DNA of 32,728 nt from Pelargonium cotyledonis. Its lineage: Eukaryota > Streptophyta > Magnoliopsida > Geraniales > Geraniaceae. This document shows, piece after piece, positions 11,433 through 22,353 of the stretch. The stretch lies in NCBI GenBank assembly GCA_036897625.1, contig JAYMTA010000267.1:1-32728 (forward strand), read 5' to 3'. Under the pieces are notes generated by a model. The model saw only the letters and a program-made list of their open reading frames with translations. It had not been told where the DNA came from and did no database searches. The translations under genes were made by a program, and so were the position numbers. The number at the start of each line of letters is the position of its first letter. Position 1 is the first letter of the stretch.

Positions 11433-12257
11433 GTTGCAGAGCAGCCAGAGCTTGAAGAAGAAGATGATGGAGCTGTTTAAATAGAAAGATATTTGAATCT
11501 GTTGTTTTACAAATTCATTAAATTAAAGCTACAATTTTTATACATAAATAAATAGATAAAGAATTAATAAGGTGGATTTTGTTGCGACAAGATCTTATTT
11601 GAAAATGGTTGAATTGTGTTACAGTTTGATTTCTCAGTTTCGTGTGGGATATGTACTTGACTTCAACAGATTTAACTGATTTTTTTTCAGTTATCAGTCC
11701 CGTGACTTATTGGAGCCTAAGCCTATTAATTTTTTTTGTTTAGGCTAAGTCATTAACGAGATGTTGACACCTCATTAAAATTCTTACATTCGGGTGGATT
11801 GCTCCGCTCTCACCAATTCACTTAGATGGGTACAGTTGAAACTAATTGAGTTATCAATCACCTAGTTAGTTTGGCTTAGGCTAAACTAAAAAATTCATTG
11901 CTCATATTCTTTTTTCTATATATATATTACAAATAATTTCATTAATTTGACAAACTTTTTTTTCATAAGCGACGGGACATTAGACTTATGAACAGTGGCA
12001 GACTCAAAAATTTTCAGATATAGGATAAAAGTTTTCTAGTGGTGTAATTACCTTAAAAATGAGGGGACAATAGGTATAATATGTATATTTTTTATTATTA
12101 TTTTCTTAACAAAAGTAACTAAAAAATATTCCCCCTCCAAACGTGAGGTTTGCCGCTGCCTGCGAAGGCATGTGTTTCTCTCCTCTAGTGAGGGCGTCAC
12201 CATATTAGTTATTAATTTTTTTTTTTTAAATCATAAATTTCACTTTATACGGTCGGC
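11433..12257. other. Spacer upstream of gene A
   Basis: AT-rich sequence without a gene. The first ~50 bases beyond the TATA box keep a GAGCTTGAAGAAGAAG block that also occurs upstream of genes B and C. Beyond that the similarity ends, and the paired G-boxes of B and C are missing. The rest holds poly-T runs and no identified element. Confidence 0.55.
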
Positions 12258-12502
12258 AACATTATAAGAAAAAGTTTTCTTATCAGTTATGGAAGGAAAA
12301 ACATCGCTGGTCTGCGATGAAATCAACTACGGAAATGTCAGTAGTTGATCTGTGATTGGACACCATCTTTTAGCGACAGAATTTCGGTCGCAAATTGAGC
12401 AGGAACCGATCCGCCAAAAGAAATTCGCACCAAAAATTAGCGACGAAATTTCCGTCGCAAGTACTGTGTCGTTTAATATTAGCGTCGCAAATTTGCGATA
12501 AG
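12258..12502. mobile_element. CACTA-like non-autonomous remnant
   Basis: The segment starts with CATTATAAGAAAAAG, close to the CACTACAAGAAAA terminus of plant CACTA elements. It then carries several copies of a TAGCGACGAAATTTCCGTCGC-like palindromic motif (around 12370-12393, 12438-12461 and 12480-12500) of the kind found as subterminal repeats in that superfamily. The other terminus is not visible and no transposase frame exists. Confidence 0.45.
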
Positions 12503-13711
12503 CTTTTTTCTTCTCAGACAAGTATGCTCGAACATGTAATTCAAAACTCATTAACCATTTGACCCAACATAGCAAACTAATTGAACTAAATACATGGTCA
12601 ATCCTTCTTATTCAGTACTATTAAGGTTAGGCATAAAGAATTAAACTTGAAAACAATATGTTTGAAATTTATATGTCTACCTGTCTAATTATAGTTAGAC
12701 TCCCCAAAAAAGTATACTTTCCAATAAATAAAAAATTTGTTTAGAAAACAACTTTTGAATCAAAATTAATGTGATCCAATAATAAAATATTGAATCAAGT
12801 TGGTCTATGTTAAATGAATATTTTTAAGGGTAAACTGATTTGGTACCACATGATATTTCAAAATTTTCAACACAACTTATTGCCATTATGTTTGAATTTT
12901 GAAAAGTCTACCTACATGTGGTCTCTTGTGTACTTTGTGCACCTAGTGAGATTAATTATGAATTGGAATTTAATTTGATTTTAGTTTTTATTTTATCGCT
13001 AAATTGTGATATTTTGTTTTAAAATAGTCTTATTCGTGTCGGTGTCATAAAATCAAGATGACGTGGCATTTTTATTATAAGTTTTCTTATTGGCGCAGCA
13101 TTCACTCAAGTTAGCAAAATTTACTGTTAAAACAAATTTGGGGCAAAAGTATACGATTGATGGACATGACTGCCCCATATTTCGTCAAATTTGGTCCATC
13201 AACGATACGATTTTGTTTAAAAATGGTCTCATTGATAAATTTAGTTCATTTAACATCAAGTATTTGTCACGTCGATAATTTTTTTGAGAATGGAACTGAA
13301 AATTGTCGTCCATAGTAAATTGGACCGTTTAGAAACAAAAAAAGCACAGTGAAGATAACAAAAAAACAAATACCAAATTGAGTACTAATTGAACACCAAA
13401 ATGGAACCTCTCTTATATAATTTGTAGTTTGACCAAATAGAAATAATTTGTTCAATGAATAAGATATTTTGCTCATCAAATTCAAAGGCAGTTGGCAAAT
13501 TAGGAAGGCTTTGTATTTTCAACAAGTGTGTACATTTTTAGCAAGAACTATTCTTAGCAACTCATTATTGTGTCATTCACTTACTATTTTTGGAAACCCT
13601 ACCAACAATTACAATCATGCCATCATCTTTGGAAGATGCATTATCCCAATAATCACATTCCCATGCAACCCTCAAGTTGCATTTGCAATAACTATATTGA
13701 ACCAAAATTGC
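12503..13711. other. Spacer downstream of gene B
   Basis: No coding region found. The stretch 12830-13280 has the style of an old transposable element (GATGACGTGGCA near 13058-13069, several TTTGGT/ATGGTC phrases), but I could not define its ends. The last ~100 bases before 13712 resemble the 3' flanks of genes A and C and are probably the 3' untranslated region of gene B on the minus strand. Confidence 0.5.
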
Positions 13712-16700
13712 TCATCTTCTTTGAAAGTTCAATACCTGTATTGAAATGGCAAAAACAAGAGCAAATAGCACTGTAAACCCCACAATCCCAGCTGCAACCA
13801 CTCCCACAAATTCCTGCTTGAACCCATAGTATTCGCGCAAAAACGCTTGCACAGTTTCGCCAGTGTCAAACTCGTTCTTCGTGTCACCAAACTGCGAGGC
13901 ACTCAATCCATAGAATGTCCATGCCACTGGACTCGCCCAATAGTACCATCTCCACCATATCGGGATCCTCTGGCAACGACATCAAAGAGTCATCAATGGT
14001 ACAAAAATTTGAAAAGAACGAACGTAGTGAGATTTTGGGTTAGTGAGCTTACAGTTCGGGGAATGAGAAAACCTGAGAACACGACCCAAAGTGAGTAACA
14101 TGAAGTTGAAATTACAGAAGCAATGTGGTGGTTTGGTGTCACAGCCACACACATCATGCCATAGAAGGTCAAGTAGAGTAATGTGAAGTACATGAAGAAT
14201 GTGTACCAAAAGAACTTTGCAACTGTCCATTCAAAACCAATCATTGCGTAAACCAAAACGCTATAGGCCACAGCTTGTACAAACACGTATGGGAGCTCAA
14301 TCATAACCTGCACGTCGAATTTGAAATTTTAACAGAATGTCTAGGGGTACGCGTGCAAGATTCGTGCTATATGTAGAGGAAGAACTGAGGCGTTGTGCCC
14401 CACTTGTTATTCTCGTTCCAAAGTCATTCTAATGACGAAAAAGTCTTGGTACCAACGTGATGAGTTGAAATCTCTTTCCCGTTCCCGAATAAAAACTCTA
14501 ATCCAAACGCTACTATAAAGTATGAAACTCTGAAGTCAAGACTTGTAAAACTAATTTACCTGAGCAATGCCATATGCCATGGCTGCATACATTCCAGCAG
14601 CCCTCTCTCTGTAAAACACTGCTCGTTCCACAGCAACCACTGGCTGCACAGATGTACGATTTAGGAACCCGAGATAGAGAGTAGTAGCAAACATAGAACC
14701 CACTGAATTGAAAATATCTTGTTGATCTCTTCTGCAATTCAGAGCATGAAAGTTAAATTTGAAGGAAAAAAGTGAACCCTGTGAATTCAATAGCAGGCTA
14801 TGATCCATCCTACTTTTTGGACCCTCTGTTCCAGAACATTGATCCTAATACCAAGGCGATGAACATTGTGTAGAGTGATCTAACAGCAGTGTATCTTTGG
14901 TTGCGCCAGTATGAGCAACGCTGTTTCCAAAAGCACGCCATCAACTGGTTAAGGAAAGACTGCGAGAACTTATTAGGGAAATGAAGGTCTTTCAAACCGG
15001 GAGGTGGTGTGCTCAGTTCTTGGATTAGTGCTTTGTTCCTCCTGAAAAGTATAACAAGCAAGATTAAAAGAAGTTTGAATTTTTTTTATATAATTGTAGT
15101 TTAAGTTGAACTTACCTGTAAAGTTCTGATCTTCTATATATATCGGCGAAATCAACCATCAATTCTAGTTCTTGAGCTGAGCTGGAAACTTCCAACATCC
15201 AAGTTGCGGGATTATAACCATCTTTGATTTTACTGACTCCTTTGATTCCCTTCAATAATGGACAAACATAATGTATTACTGGAGATAGCATAATTAAACA
15301 ACAACAGCAACAACATGTCCCAAACAATGTCAGGGTCGGCTTCATGAATCCATTAGCAAAAATCAGTGGGATCTGCGCATACAATTATTCTTCCACGTTC
15401 TAACAAGATAGCATCATTAAACATAAAGTAAAATACATGCAGAAATATTAGTTTATTTGTGATACCTCAAAATAATCTATCAGATGGCAACAATAGCGGC
15501 CCAATGGTCCAACGTAAATCTCTTCACCTCCACGCCTCATTAGGAATAGCTGCAATACCATGGTAAGTAAATGTAAATCAAAATTTGAAGAGAAACCCAA
15601 CTTCAGTGCAATTTTTTAGAGCTATATGACTATATGTAACCTCATCAAATGCTTCAAATATGTCGATGCTAGGCTGATGAATGGTGCACACAACTGTTCT
15701 TCCACTGTCCACAGTGTTCCTAACAGTTCGCATTACAATTGCAGCAGCCCTTGCATCTAGTCCTGAAGTTGGCTCATCCATGAATATAATAGAGGGATTT
15801 GCTACAAGCTCAACCGCAATGGTTAGCCTCTTGCGCTGCTCGGTTGACAAACCATTGACACCAGGTAGCCCAACTAATGCTTGCCTCAATGGATTCAGTT
15901 CCACGAGCTCCATGACCTCCTCAATGAACATCTGTAACCAATTCCACAGTAGAAAATTACTACATTCAGTTCCACAACAAGACGAATTCTCAACTGACCT
16001 GTTATGATTACATATCTTGATTGTAAACATCTACCTTCCTCGTTTCCTTGTTTACTTCAGAGGGTAAGCGGAGCCAAGCTGAATAGAGCAGAGACTCGTA
16101 GACAGTAACATGAGGAGAGTGGATGTCGTTCTGCTCACAGTATCCAGAAACTCGAGCAAATGATTCTTGCTTCTTTGGGTACCCAGAGATTGTGATGTTG
16201 CCCTCGATGTATCCACAAGTTTTCCTTCCAGCCAAAACATCCATCAGGGTGGTCTTACCCGCGCCACTGACACCCATTAAAGCTGTAAGAACTCCAGGCC
16301 TGAAAACACCACTCAGACCCTTCAGAAGTACCAATCTATCTTCAATGACACCTTGTTTTTTCATTTCCTGTAATTAGCATTCAACAAATGAGTGTCATAC
16401 TTGTAGACAGTAATGAGATGCTTTTAAAATTCCTATTCCATCTCTTAATATTTAAAGTACCTGTGGCATGGCAACTGAATATTTAATATTTTCGAAGGTT
16501 ATGAAATGTTGCTGGAATGGAAGAACAACTCCTCTTCTTCTGTTCTCACCGGGTGCAAGGATGGTGTCTATCCTCGAAATATCATGCTCGCCCTCTGCAT
16601 GTTATTAAAATAAACTAGTTTGACAACAAAAACACAAACTGTATGTAACAGAAAAATAATTCCATTCCAAAACCTCAAGATGTCCCTACCCTGCACCAAA

Positions 16701-19700
16701 AAACAAGCAGCACATATCTCAAACAATGTTGAGGTTGGATTCATGGTTAATCTAGCAAAATGCTAAGGGATCCTCTGCTCATATTATCCTCCTCCACCTT
16801 GTCCTATCTAGCATTACCTCCTCTGATGAACCAAGTGTCATCATGTCTTTACTCACTACTTTCCAAGTAAAACTAGGCAATACCCCTATGCCTTATAGTT
16901 TTTTCTAACTGAGTTCTCTTGGCTTTCCTTAGAAGGTCTCTAATCTCCCTACACTCTACTTGGGCAAACACCCTTTAATGGTTTTCTGCATCTTCCAATG
17001 ACACTACCCCAACTCTCCTCTAACAGTCTCATTCCTCATGTTATCCTTCCTAGAGTACCACAAAACCTTCTAAGCATTCTCATCAGAACTACCCCCATCT
17101 TATGACGTTGAAGCCTGTTTGAGCTCAACATTCAGTGGCATATAGAATAGCTAACCATATGCTACCCAACCACCACTACCTACATACAAATAAACACAAT
17201 ATGAGTTGTATGTATGACCTGTGTTGGTTCTGCGACCGTTCTTTGTTTGCTGGGATGATAATTGTATAGCTTGACCCATTCTGCCATTGCCTACTTTCTC
17301 TTCAGGTTCTACAGACATGAAGGCCTGAGGCTTCCCTAATGCTGCAGAGTTTAAAAGTAAGTTCACACAGCTAAAAGTTTTGAAAATATATATAGAGATT
17401 AAAGTCTTTCATGATACACAAACTTTGATCTGACAACCATATTGATACAAAAAAATTAAGACAAAAAATTTAATTAATTAATTTAGTACATGAACATTCC
17501 CTTTGTATCCAATTTGGTATATGAACTTTCAATTTGTACCCTATTTGGTACAAGAACTTTGGTGTGTACTGTTAGTCTTATTGACTGCGTACCAAACCTG
17601 GTACTATTTGAGAGCTCATGTACTAAATTAGGTACCAGGTTAAACTTCATGTATCAGAAGTGACATTAACCCAAATAGATAAGATAAGAATACCTACGAT
17701 TGAGATAAGTAAGAGCCAAAGTGAAACATAAGTTGAACATCAATATGAATCCTAGCAATGCCCCTACTCCTATCCAATACCAGTATGCATGTGGGAAGAA
17801 CCCACGAGACTTCATAACTAGAACTCCAAGCGATTCTGTTGCATTCGGAGGAACCTTCAATTTAAAAGAAGGTATCAGCTCATCTAAGTAAGAGTTAATA
17901 TACAAAATGAACGTAAGGAAACAGTTTTGGCACAATGATACAAGGAAACCACAATTACTATAATGTGAGGTTTGTGCATTGGGCTGCCTCTTTCTTTAAT
18001 ACAAAACGCACAAATGGAAAATTCAAGAACTCACATGTCTCCAACTCTTCCCAAGAAACTCATTGACGACTATTGCACTCTGCCCGTACATCATAGGAGT
18101 TATCCAGTAGGCCCATTTCCACCACTTCTTTATGTCCTCTGAGAAATAAAGAATGGGTAGAGTGAGAAGCATTGAACAATGATTGACCATAAAGCTTATT
18201 GCTTATTCATGCAAAGTACTACTTAAGTACCATACCTCGTGCAAGGACAACTCCACTGAATCCAACAAGCATGACTATTGCAAAAGACCCTAATGTATTA
18301 GCAATAATCAGATTTCTACCTGTTGCAGCAATTAGGCGGAATAGTGAAAAAGCACTCTGGTGAACAAGTAGTAGCACAAGGAACTGCCTAAAGAACCTGC
18401 AGGAATTGTAATGGTTTATCTGTTACTCAAATGGAACAAATTGGACGACAAAATTTACTTTTTCTAGATGTTTTACCTTTCAACATTTGGATCAAATCCA
18501 ATAATATAGTACGTGACAAACACCCATGCAATCACTTCGAACAATGTGATGGGGATCTTGAGGATACATATGGGAAGAGAATACGCCCAAGAAGGATAGT
18601 AGAGGAGGTTCCTTTGTTTGTAAAAGACGGGAAGTTTTGCAATGGTCATGGAAATTTCTGACATGGCATTAAATGTGTTCATTAACATAGCACAGAACAA
18701 AGCACCCACAAACACACCTCCATCAGTTACAGAATTTCGATGCATCTTAGTTCTTATGAAAACTGTCGCGGCAACCAGCGCCACAAATGCAATCTATAAG
18801 CATTAAAAGAAAATAATTTTAAATGAAAATATATAGAGAACACAATGAAGCAACAATTACAGTAAGGGATTTTATACTCACTTGAAAGAGCTTGAAGATG
18901 TACACAAACGAGTTTCTCTTCATCAGCAAGTACTCTCTGGAGGCACAAGCTTTGAATAACTCTGTCTTGCCAACACCGTACTTTTGACATGTCAAGGCAG
19001 CTGGGTGGCCTTTTCTTTTGTCAAATGGCAATGCCAGCTGATCTCCAAGTCTTTGCCCCACATGGAACAACTTGAAAGCCTCGGAAAACTCTTTGGCCGT
19101 CACAAACCTGTAAGGATCATTTTTATGATACCAATATTGCTCCTGATCTTTCCTGGAAGTTACCTGTTTTAATTGTTCATATTAGCTTCTTACTATGCAC
19201 ATCTTAAAACACACAAGAGTAACAAATTGAGTTAAAACATACTTCTTGCAAAAAGTCGGCTACACCTTTCCTCTCTGGACACTTAAAGCCCATGGACTTG
19301 AAAAAGTTAAGCACTTGTTCACGTGGACCCTGATAAACAATCTGGCCATCAGAGAGGAGGATAATGTCATCAAAGAGGTCATATGTCTCTGGTGCTGGCT
19401 GGAGAAGAGAGATGAGCGCAGTTGCATTAAAAATGTGAACATATTGCCTGATAGACTTCACAATTTGAAAAGTTGTTGAGCTGTCCAAGCCAGTTGAAAT
19501 TTCATCCATGAACAATGCTTTGGCCAGTCCAACCAGCATTTCACCTATATGATGAAATTAGTCGAGCCTCATCAAAGATTTAACTTTAACATACCACAAC
19601 AACCCTTTCACTATGATATTAAGGTTGTGTTTGGATTAGAATTTTTTATCAGAAACAGAAAATCAAGAACAAAAGTAAGAATGAGATTCTACAGTTTTTA

Positions 19701-21967
19701 AGGCACACACTATCTAAGTTTGTTTTACCTATTGTGACACGCTTACATTGTCCTCCAGAGACACCCCGGCGCATTTCATCCCCTACAATGGTGTCTTCAC
19801 AAACTTCTAGTCCCAATACCTGTAGATTTCATTGACTGAGCAAACAACTAAATAAAGGAAACACACAATTTGTATGATCATATAAGGCATTAAATACGTA
19901 CCTTTATAATATAATCTGTAACCACACTTTCATTCTGGCCCTTTATTGATGCCGCCTGAATATATGTATAGATACCAATCAAAACAATATATTGACCTCT
20001 TGTTCCAAAATTTAAAAAAAAAAAAAAATTGTATAAGCAAATCCCCCAAGACTGATTATAAATATTAAAGTTGATAATTGGTTTTAACATGAGAGTGAAT
20101 ACTTATGCACAAAAACTCAATTACCAAACTATAAATGCAAACATGTAACATTAATCCAAACCAACCCAAGAAACTTATGTTTCTTCATCTTTATTAGGAA
20201 CCATCATTGATCCCAAACAATGAAGAAAAGTTGTATTAGGAATCATTATTCAATAACCTTCATGAACATATTGATAGACTCATGAACAATGAGAAAAGTT
20301 GTATTAGGAATCATTATTCAATAGAAGATAAAGACTAGAATCACAGATTATCCCTCAAGGAAACAAATGAGAAAAGCTGCATGACCTTCATGAACATATC
20401 AATATCAGGATCAGGTTTAATATTTGACGCTTTTTCTCTTCTTGCCAACTCTGCTAACATGTCTGCGGTTTATCCATATAATAGTTAGTATATACATAAC
20501 CATGCACTAGACTAACAGCTGAAGTTGCAGAAGTACAAACTAACCATATCGGCTCCCAACCCCCTGACATCTTGCTGAGAATGACAAGGTTTCTCTCACC
20601 GTCATTTCTCCGATATGGAGATCATGTTGGCTGATATAAGCCGCAGTTCTCTGGGGAATAAATTCATGCATGTCATGACCATTATATGTCACTCTCTCCG
20701 AGAACTGCACACAAAAAAATTCAGAATGTGAATTTGAAAGGATTCAGAAAGGTAGAGCAATGAAAACCTATGGAAAACATTTCGACCTTCAGATTTGGAT
20801 CAAGTTTTCCCGCCAAAGCCAACAAGAGGGTTGTCTTTCCCGAACTTGGAGGACCCAGAAGTAAAGTCATTCTACATATACCGAATGAACCAAATTATGA
20901 AAAGGGTCAGATGCGCTAAACTACAACAACTAGAAAGTTGGGATCAGCTATGTGGACCCATTAGCAAAACTCATGACATGACTAAATTCAATAAGCATAA
21001 AGGATAGTGTTTGAATTTAAATTTTTGGAATGAGAACGGGAATCAAGAATGAGATTACCATTCCGTAACCATTCTCATGAACAAAAAATCATAATCCAAA
21101 CATGAACAATAAGAATCTCATTCCCATTCTAATCTACCTAAACGTATATGAAACAAAAGGCAATTTGCTCAGTTCTCACCTTGATGGCTTGATGATTCCG
21201 CTAACATCCTTTAGAATAGTAATGGGTCTCTTTCTACTGGGGAGTACATGGATGTAGTTCAACAAGTCCTACATGTGAAACCAAAAACACTTAATAAAGC
21301 ATTGACAATCAATATTTGTACAACAACAACACAGCTTAGTGATGATTAGCAAAACCGAAAACACTTAACAAAGAAATTGTTAATCCTAATCAATATGTAT
21401 ACAACACATCTTGAAGATTAAATGTATATAGTGCATGTGCAAGCATTAGAGTTACCTCAAATATGTTAGTGCAGATGTTCAAAAATGTGGGCAAAGATCT
21501 GCTTCCAACATAAGCTTCTGCTTCAACATTCAAATGCTCAAACCTCACCTCAATTGTAGGAAGTTCAATCCCAACCCTAAATCACACACCCACAAAAATA
21601 AAAATAAATAAATGATTTTGGCTAATACCCAAAATTAGAAAAAGGGAATATATCCTTGTTACCTATCAATTCTGTTCTTGAGCTTCCACAAAAAATTCTC
21701 ATTATCCTCCTCAGCTTGTCTCAACAACCTCTGAATCAAATTCTTCCTCTCCACAAACCCTAGATTGTTGACATCAATTTCAGTGGATTCTCCGCCAGAG
21801 GTAGTGAAAATGGCCTTTCTGAGACGATCATAAGTGGGTAGCTTCTCCAGAGCAGCCCATTGAAGAGCCTCCTCATCGTCTTCTTCACGAGAAGACCTTG
21901 AGAAAACTTCATTGTCCCTGTTTCTCCAGATGGAGGAACTGACTGTTCTCAAACTGTAACTCTCCAT
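13712..21967 (-). CDS. Gene B: full-size ABCG/PDR transporter (PDR1/ABCG40-like), 24 exons, 1438 aa
   Basis: Paralogue of gene A with the same architecture (NBD1-TMD1-NBD2-TMD2) and intron phases. The start is the ATG at 21967; an in-frame GTG lies just before it. Exons: 21967-21663, 21576-21456, 21268-21180, 20871-20787, 20704-20545, 20462-20386, 19955-19902, 19819-19729, 19544-19243, 19163-18882, 18793-18477, 18396-18236, 18138-18035, 17854-17698, 17341-17219, 16594-16461, 16367-16035, 15931-15641, 15549-15466, 15249-15116, 15041-14814, 14731-14560, 14307-14053, 13969-13712. NBD1: [12 protein letters not shown] Walker A near 178-185, signature VSGGQ 317-321 followed by Cys322 where A and C have Arg, LFMDE Walker B. 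NBD2: GVSGAGKTT 886-894, [26 protein letters not shown]1 and TMD2 are complete. It also carries Glu203 in place of a Gly in the FSGRVTYNG motif. The frame is open throughout, so it is probably functional with an altered NBD1. Confidence 0.92.
14400..14520. mobile_element. hAT-like MITE remnant in intron 22 of gene B
   Basis: Intron 22 of gene B (14308-14559) contains CCCGAATAAAAACTCTAATCCAAACGCTA. On the other strand this gives the GCGTTTGGATTAGA terminus common to a class of plant MITEs. The same block is in intron 22 of gene C (24430-24520) and absent from intron 22 of gene A (4538-4647). Only one terminus is clear. Confidence 0.45.
15291..15400. mobile_element. LINE-tail-like insertion in intron 19 of gene B
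   Basis: Intron 19 (15250-15465) contains AACAACAACAGCAACAAC followed by CAGGGTCGGCTTCATGAATCC. This is the same motif order, ACAACAAC then GGTCGGCT..ATGAATCC, as the LINE-like fragment of intron 15. Gene C has the same insertion (25300-25382); gene A's intron 19 (5412-5500, 89 bp) lacks it. Confidence 0.55.
16670..17140 (-). mobile_element. Degenerate LINE fragment in intron 15 of gene B
   Basis: Homologous to the fragment in intron 15 of gene A: GAGGTTGGATTCATGG, CACCTTGTCCTATCTAGCAT, TCATCATGTCTTTACTCACT, and CCCCATCTTATGACGTTG near the end. Intron 15 here is 624 bp (16595-17218). Shared position and order mean the insertion predates the A/B split. Gene C has lost it. Confidence 0.55.
17396..17672. 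mobile_element. MITE in intron 14 of gene B
   Basis: An approximately 277-bp segment has inverted ends: GATTAAAGTC..CATGATACACAAACTTT on the left, and AACTTCATGTATCAGAAGTGACATTAACCC on the right read in the opposite sense. Its interior is built of variants of 'GGTACATGAACTTT'. The same termini bound a 91-bp element at the same place in gene C. Gene A's intron 14 (7417-7512) lacks it. Non-autonomous; the superfamily is not determined. Confidence 0.6.
17913..17998 (+). mobile_element. Internally deleted Au-type SINE in intron 13 of gene B
   Basis: The 3' part GAGGTTTGTGCATTGGGCTGCCTCTTT is the characteristic end of the plant Au SINE. Flanks ATACAAAATGAACG (17899-17912) and ATACAAAACGCACA (17999-18012) look like a decayed 14-bp target-site duplication. 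The tRNA-related part with the B box, present in the gene C copy, is deleted here. Confidence 0.65.
19621..19711. mobile_element. MITE fragment in intron 8 of gene B
   Basis: The GTGTTTGGATTAGAATTTTTTA terminus followed by AGTAAGAATGAGATTC is like the element in intron 3 of this gene. It is absent from intron 8 of A and C. The second terminus is not clear. Confidence 0.4.
20215..20325. repeat. Intronic tandem duplication that copies the exon 6 donor region of gene B
   Basis: A ~37-bp unit (AAAAGTTGTATTAGGAATCATTATTCAATA) occurs at about 20218-20256 and again at 20287-20323 within intron 6. Between them lies ACCTTCATGAACATATTGATA, nearly identical to the genuine exon 6 / intron 6 boundary (ACCTTCATGAACATATCAATA, 20384-20404). 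The duplication thus includes a decoy of the exon 6 splice donor. Confidence 0.65.
21004..21102. mobile_element. Small MITE in intron 3 of gene B
   Basis: Inverted ends ATAGTGTTTGAATTTAAATTTTT and AAAAAATCATAATCCAAACAT enclose a core of GGAATGAGAACGGGAATCAAG type that partly repeats itself in reverse. This is the common 'GTTTGGATTA' MITE of plants. It is specific to gene B at this position. Confidence 0.55.
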
Positions 21968-22181
21968 CACAGCCCTAAATTCCGATATCTACTTCATAAA
22001 CAGCTAGAACCCAGAAAAATGAAATATGGGTTTTGTTATTTTCTCTTTAATTTCTACACAGAACCTTGAAATTCAAGCAAAATTACAATTTTTTTATATT
22101 TATACCCACCGAACCAAGCCCAGGTGGGCTCTGATTCAAAGTGATGAACCAGTGTCTTTGTGTATCTACAGAGCAAGGTTT

Positions 22182-22183
<2 letters not shown>

Positions 22184-22226
<43 letters not shown>
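22184..22226. repeat. (CT)n microsatellite at the predicted start of transcription of gene B
   Basis: About 21 uninterrupted CT units, read as (GA)n on the gene's strand. The tract lies 24 to 66 bases downstream of the TATA box at 22250-22257, where transcription should begin. The matching leader of gene C (30922-30970) has only a short T-rich stretch, so the expansion is specific to gene B. Confidence 0.9.
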
Positions 22227-22230
<4 letters not shown>

Positions 22231-22249
22231 CTTGCTGTTGGAGTTGATG

Positions 22250-22257
22250 TATTTATA
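22250..22257 (-). promoter_or_regulatory. TATA box of gene B
   Basis: TATAAATA on the minus strand within GCAACTATAAATACATC, about 283 bases upstream of the ATG at 21967. The same context occurs upstream of gene C. Confidence 0.75.
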
Positions 22258-22283
22258 GTTGCAGAGCTTGAGGAAGAAGAAAG

Positions 22284-22353
22284 CTCGCGCGTTTTTCTCA
22301 CGCGATTAACCAACGGCTTTATTTTTTTGCCATGGTCACGTGCGTATCACGTG
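22284..22353 (-). promoter_or_regulatory. Paired G-boxes and CGCG motif upstream of gene B
   Basis: Two perfect CACGTG G-boxes at 22337-22342 and 22348-22353 are separated by five bases, about 80-95 bases upstream of the TATA box. A GCTCGCGCG / TCACGCG block lies at 22284-22303. G-boxes are targets of bHLH (MYC-type) and bZIP factors and CGCG boxes of CAMTA factors; this would fit jasmonate, abscisic acid or stress control, as known for PDR1-type genes. The same arrangement occurs upstream of gene C. Confidence 0.6.

Noticed and set aside
12327..12575. 82-codon minus-strand ORF in the A/B spacer
   Set aside because: It lies across the CACTA-like palindromic repeats and AT-rich sequence with no recognisable domain.
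21968..21970. GTG upstream of the ATG as an alternative start for gene B (likewise 30675-30677 for gene C)
   Set aside because: Plant nuclear genes start at ATG, and the ATG directly follows in both cases.
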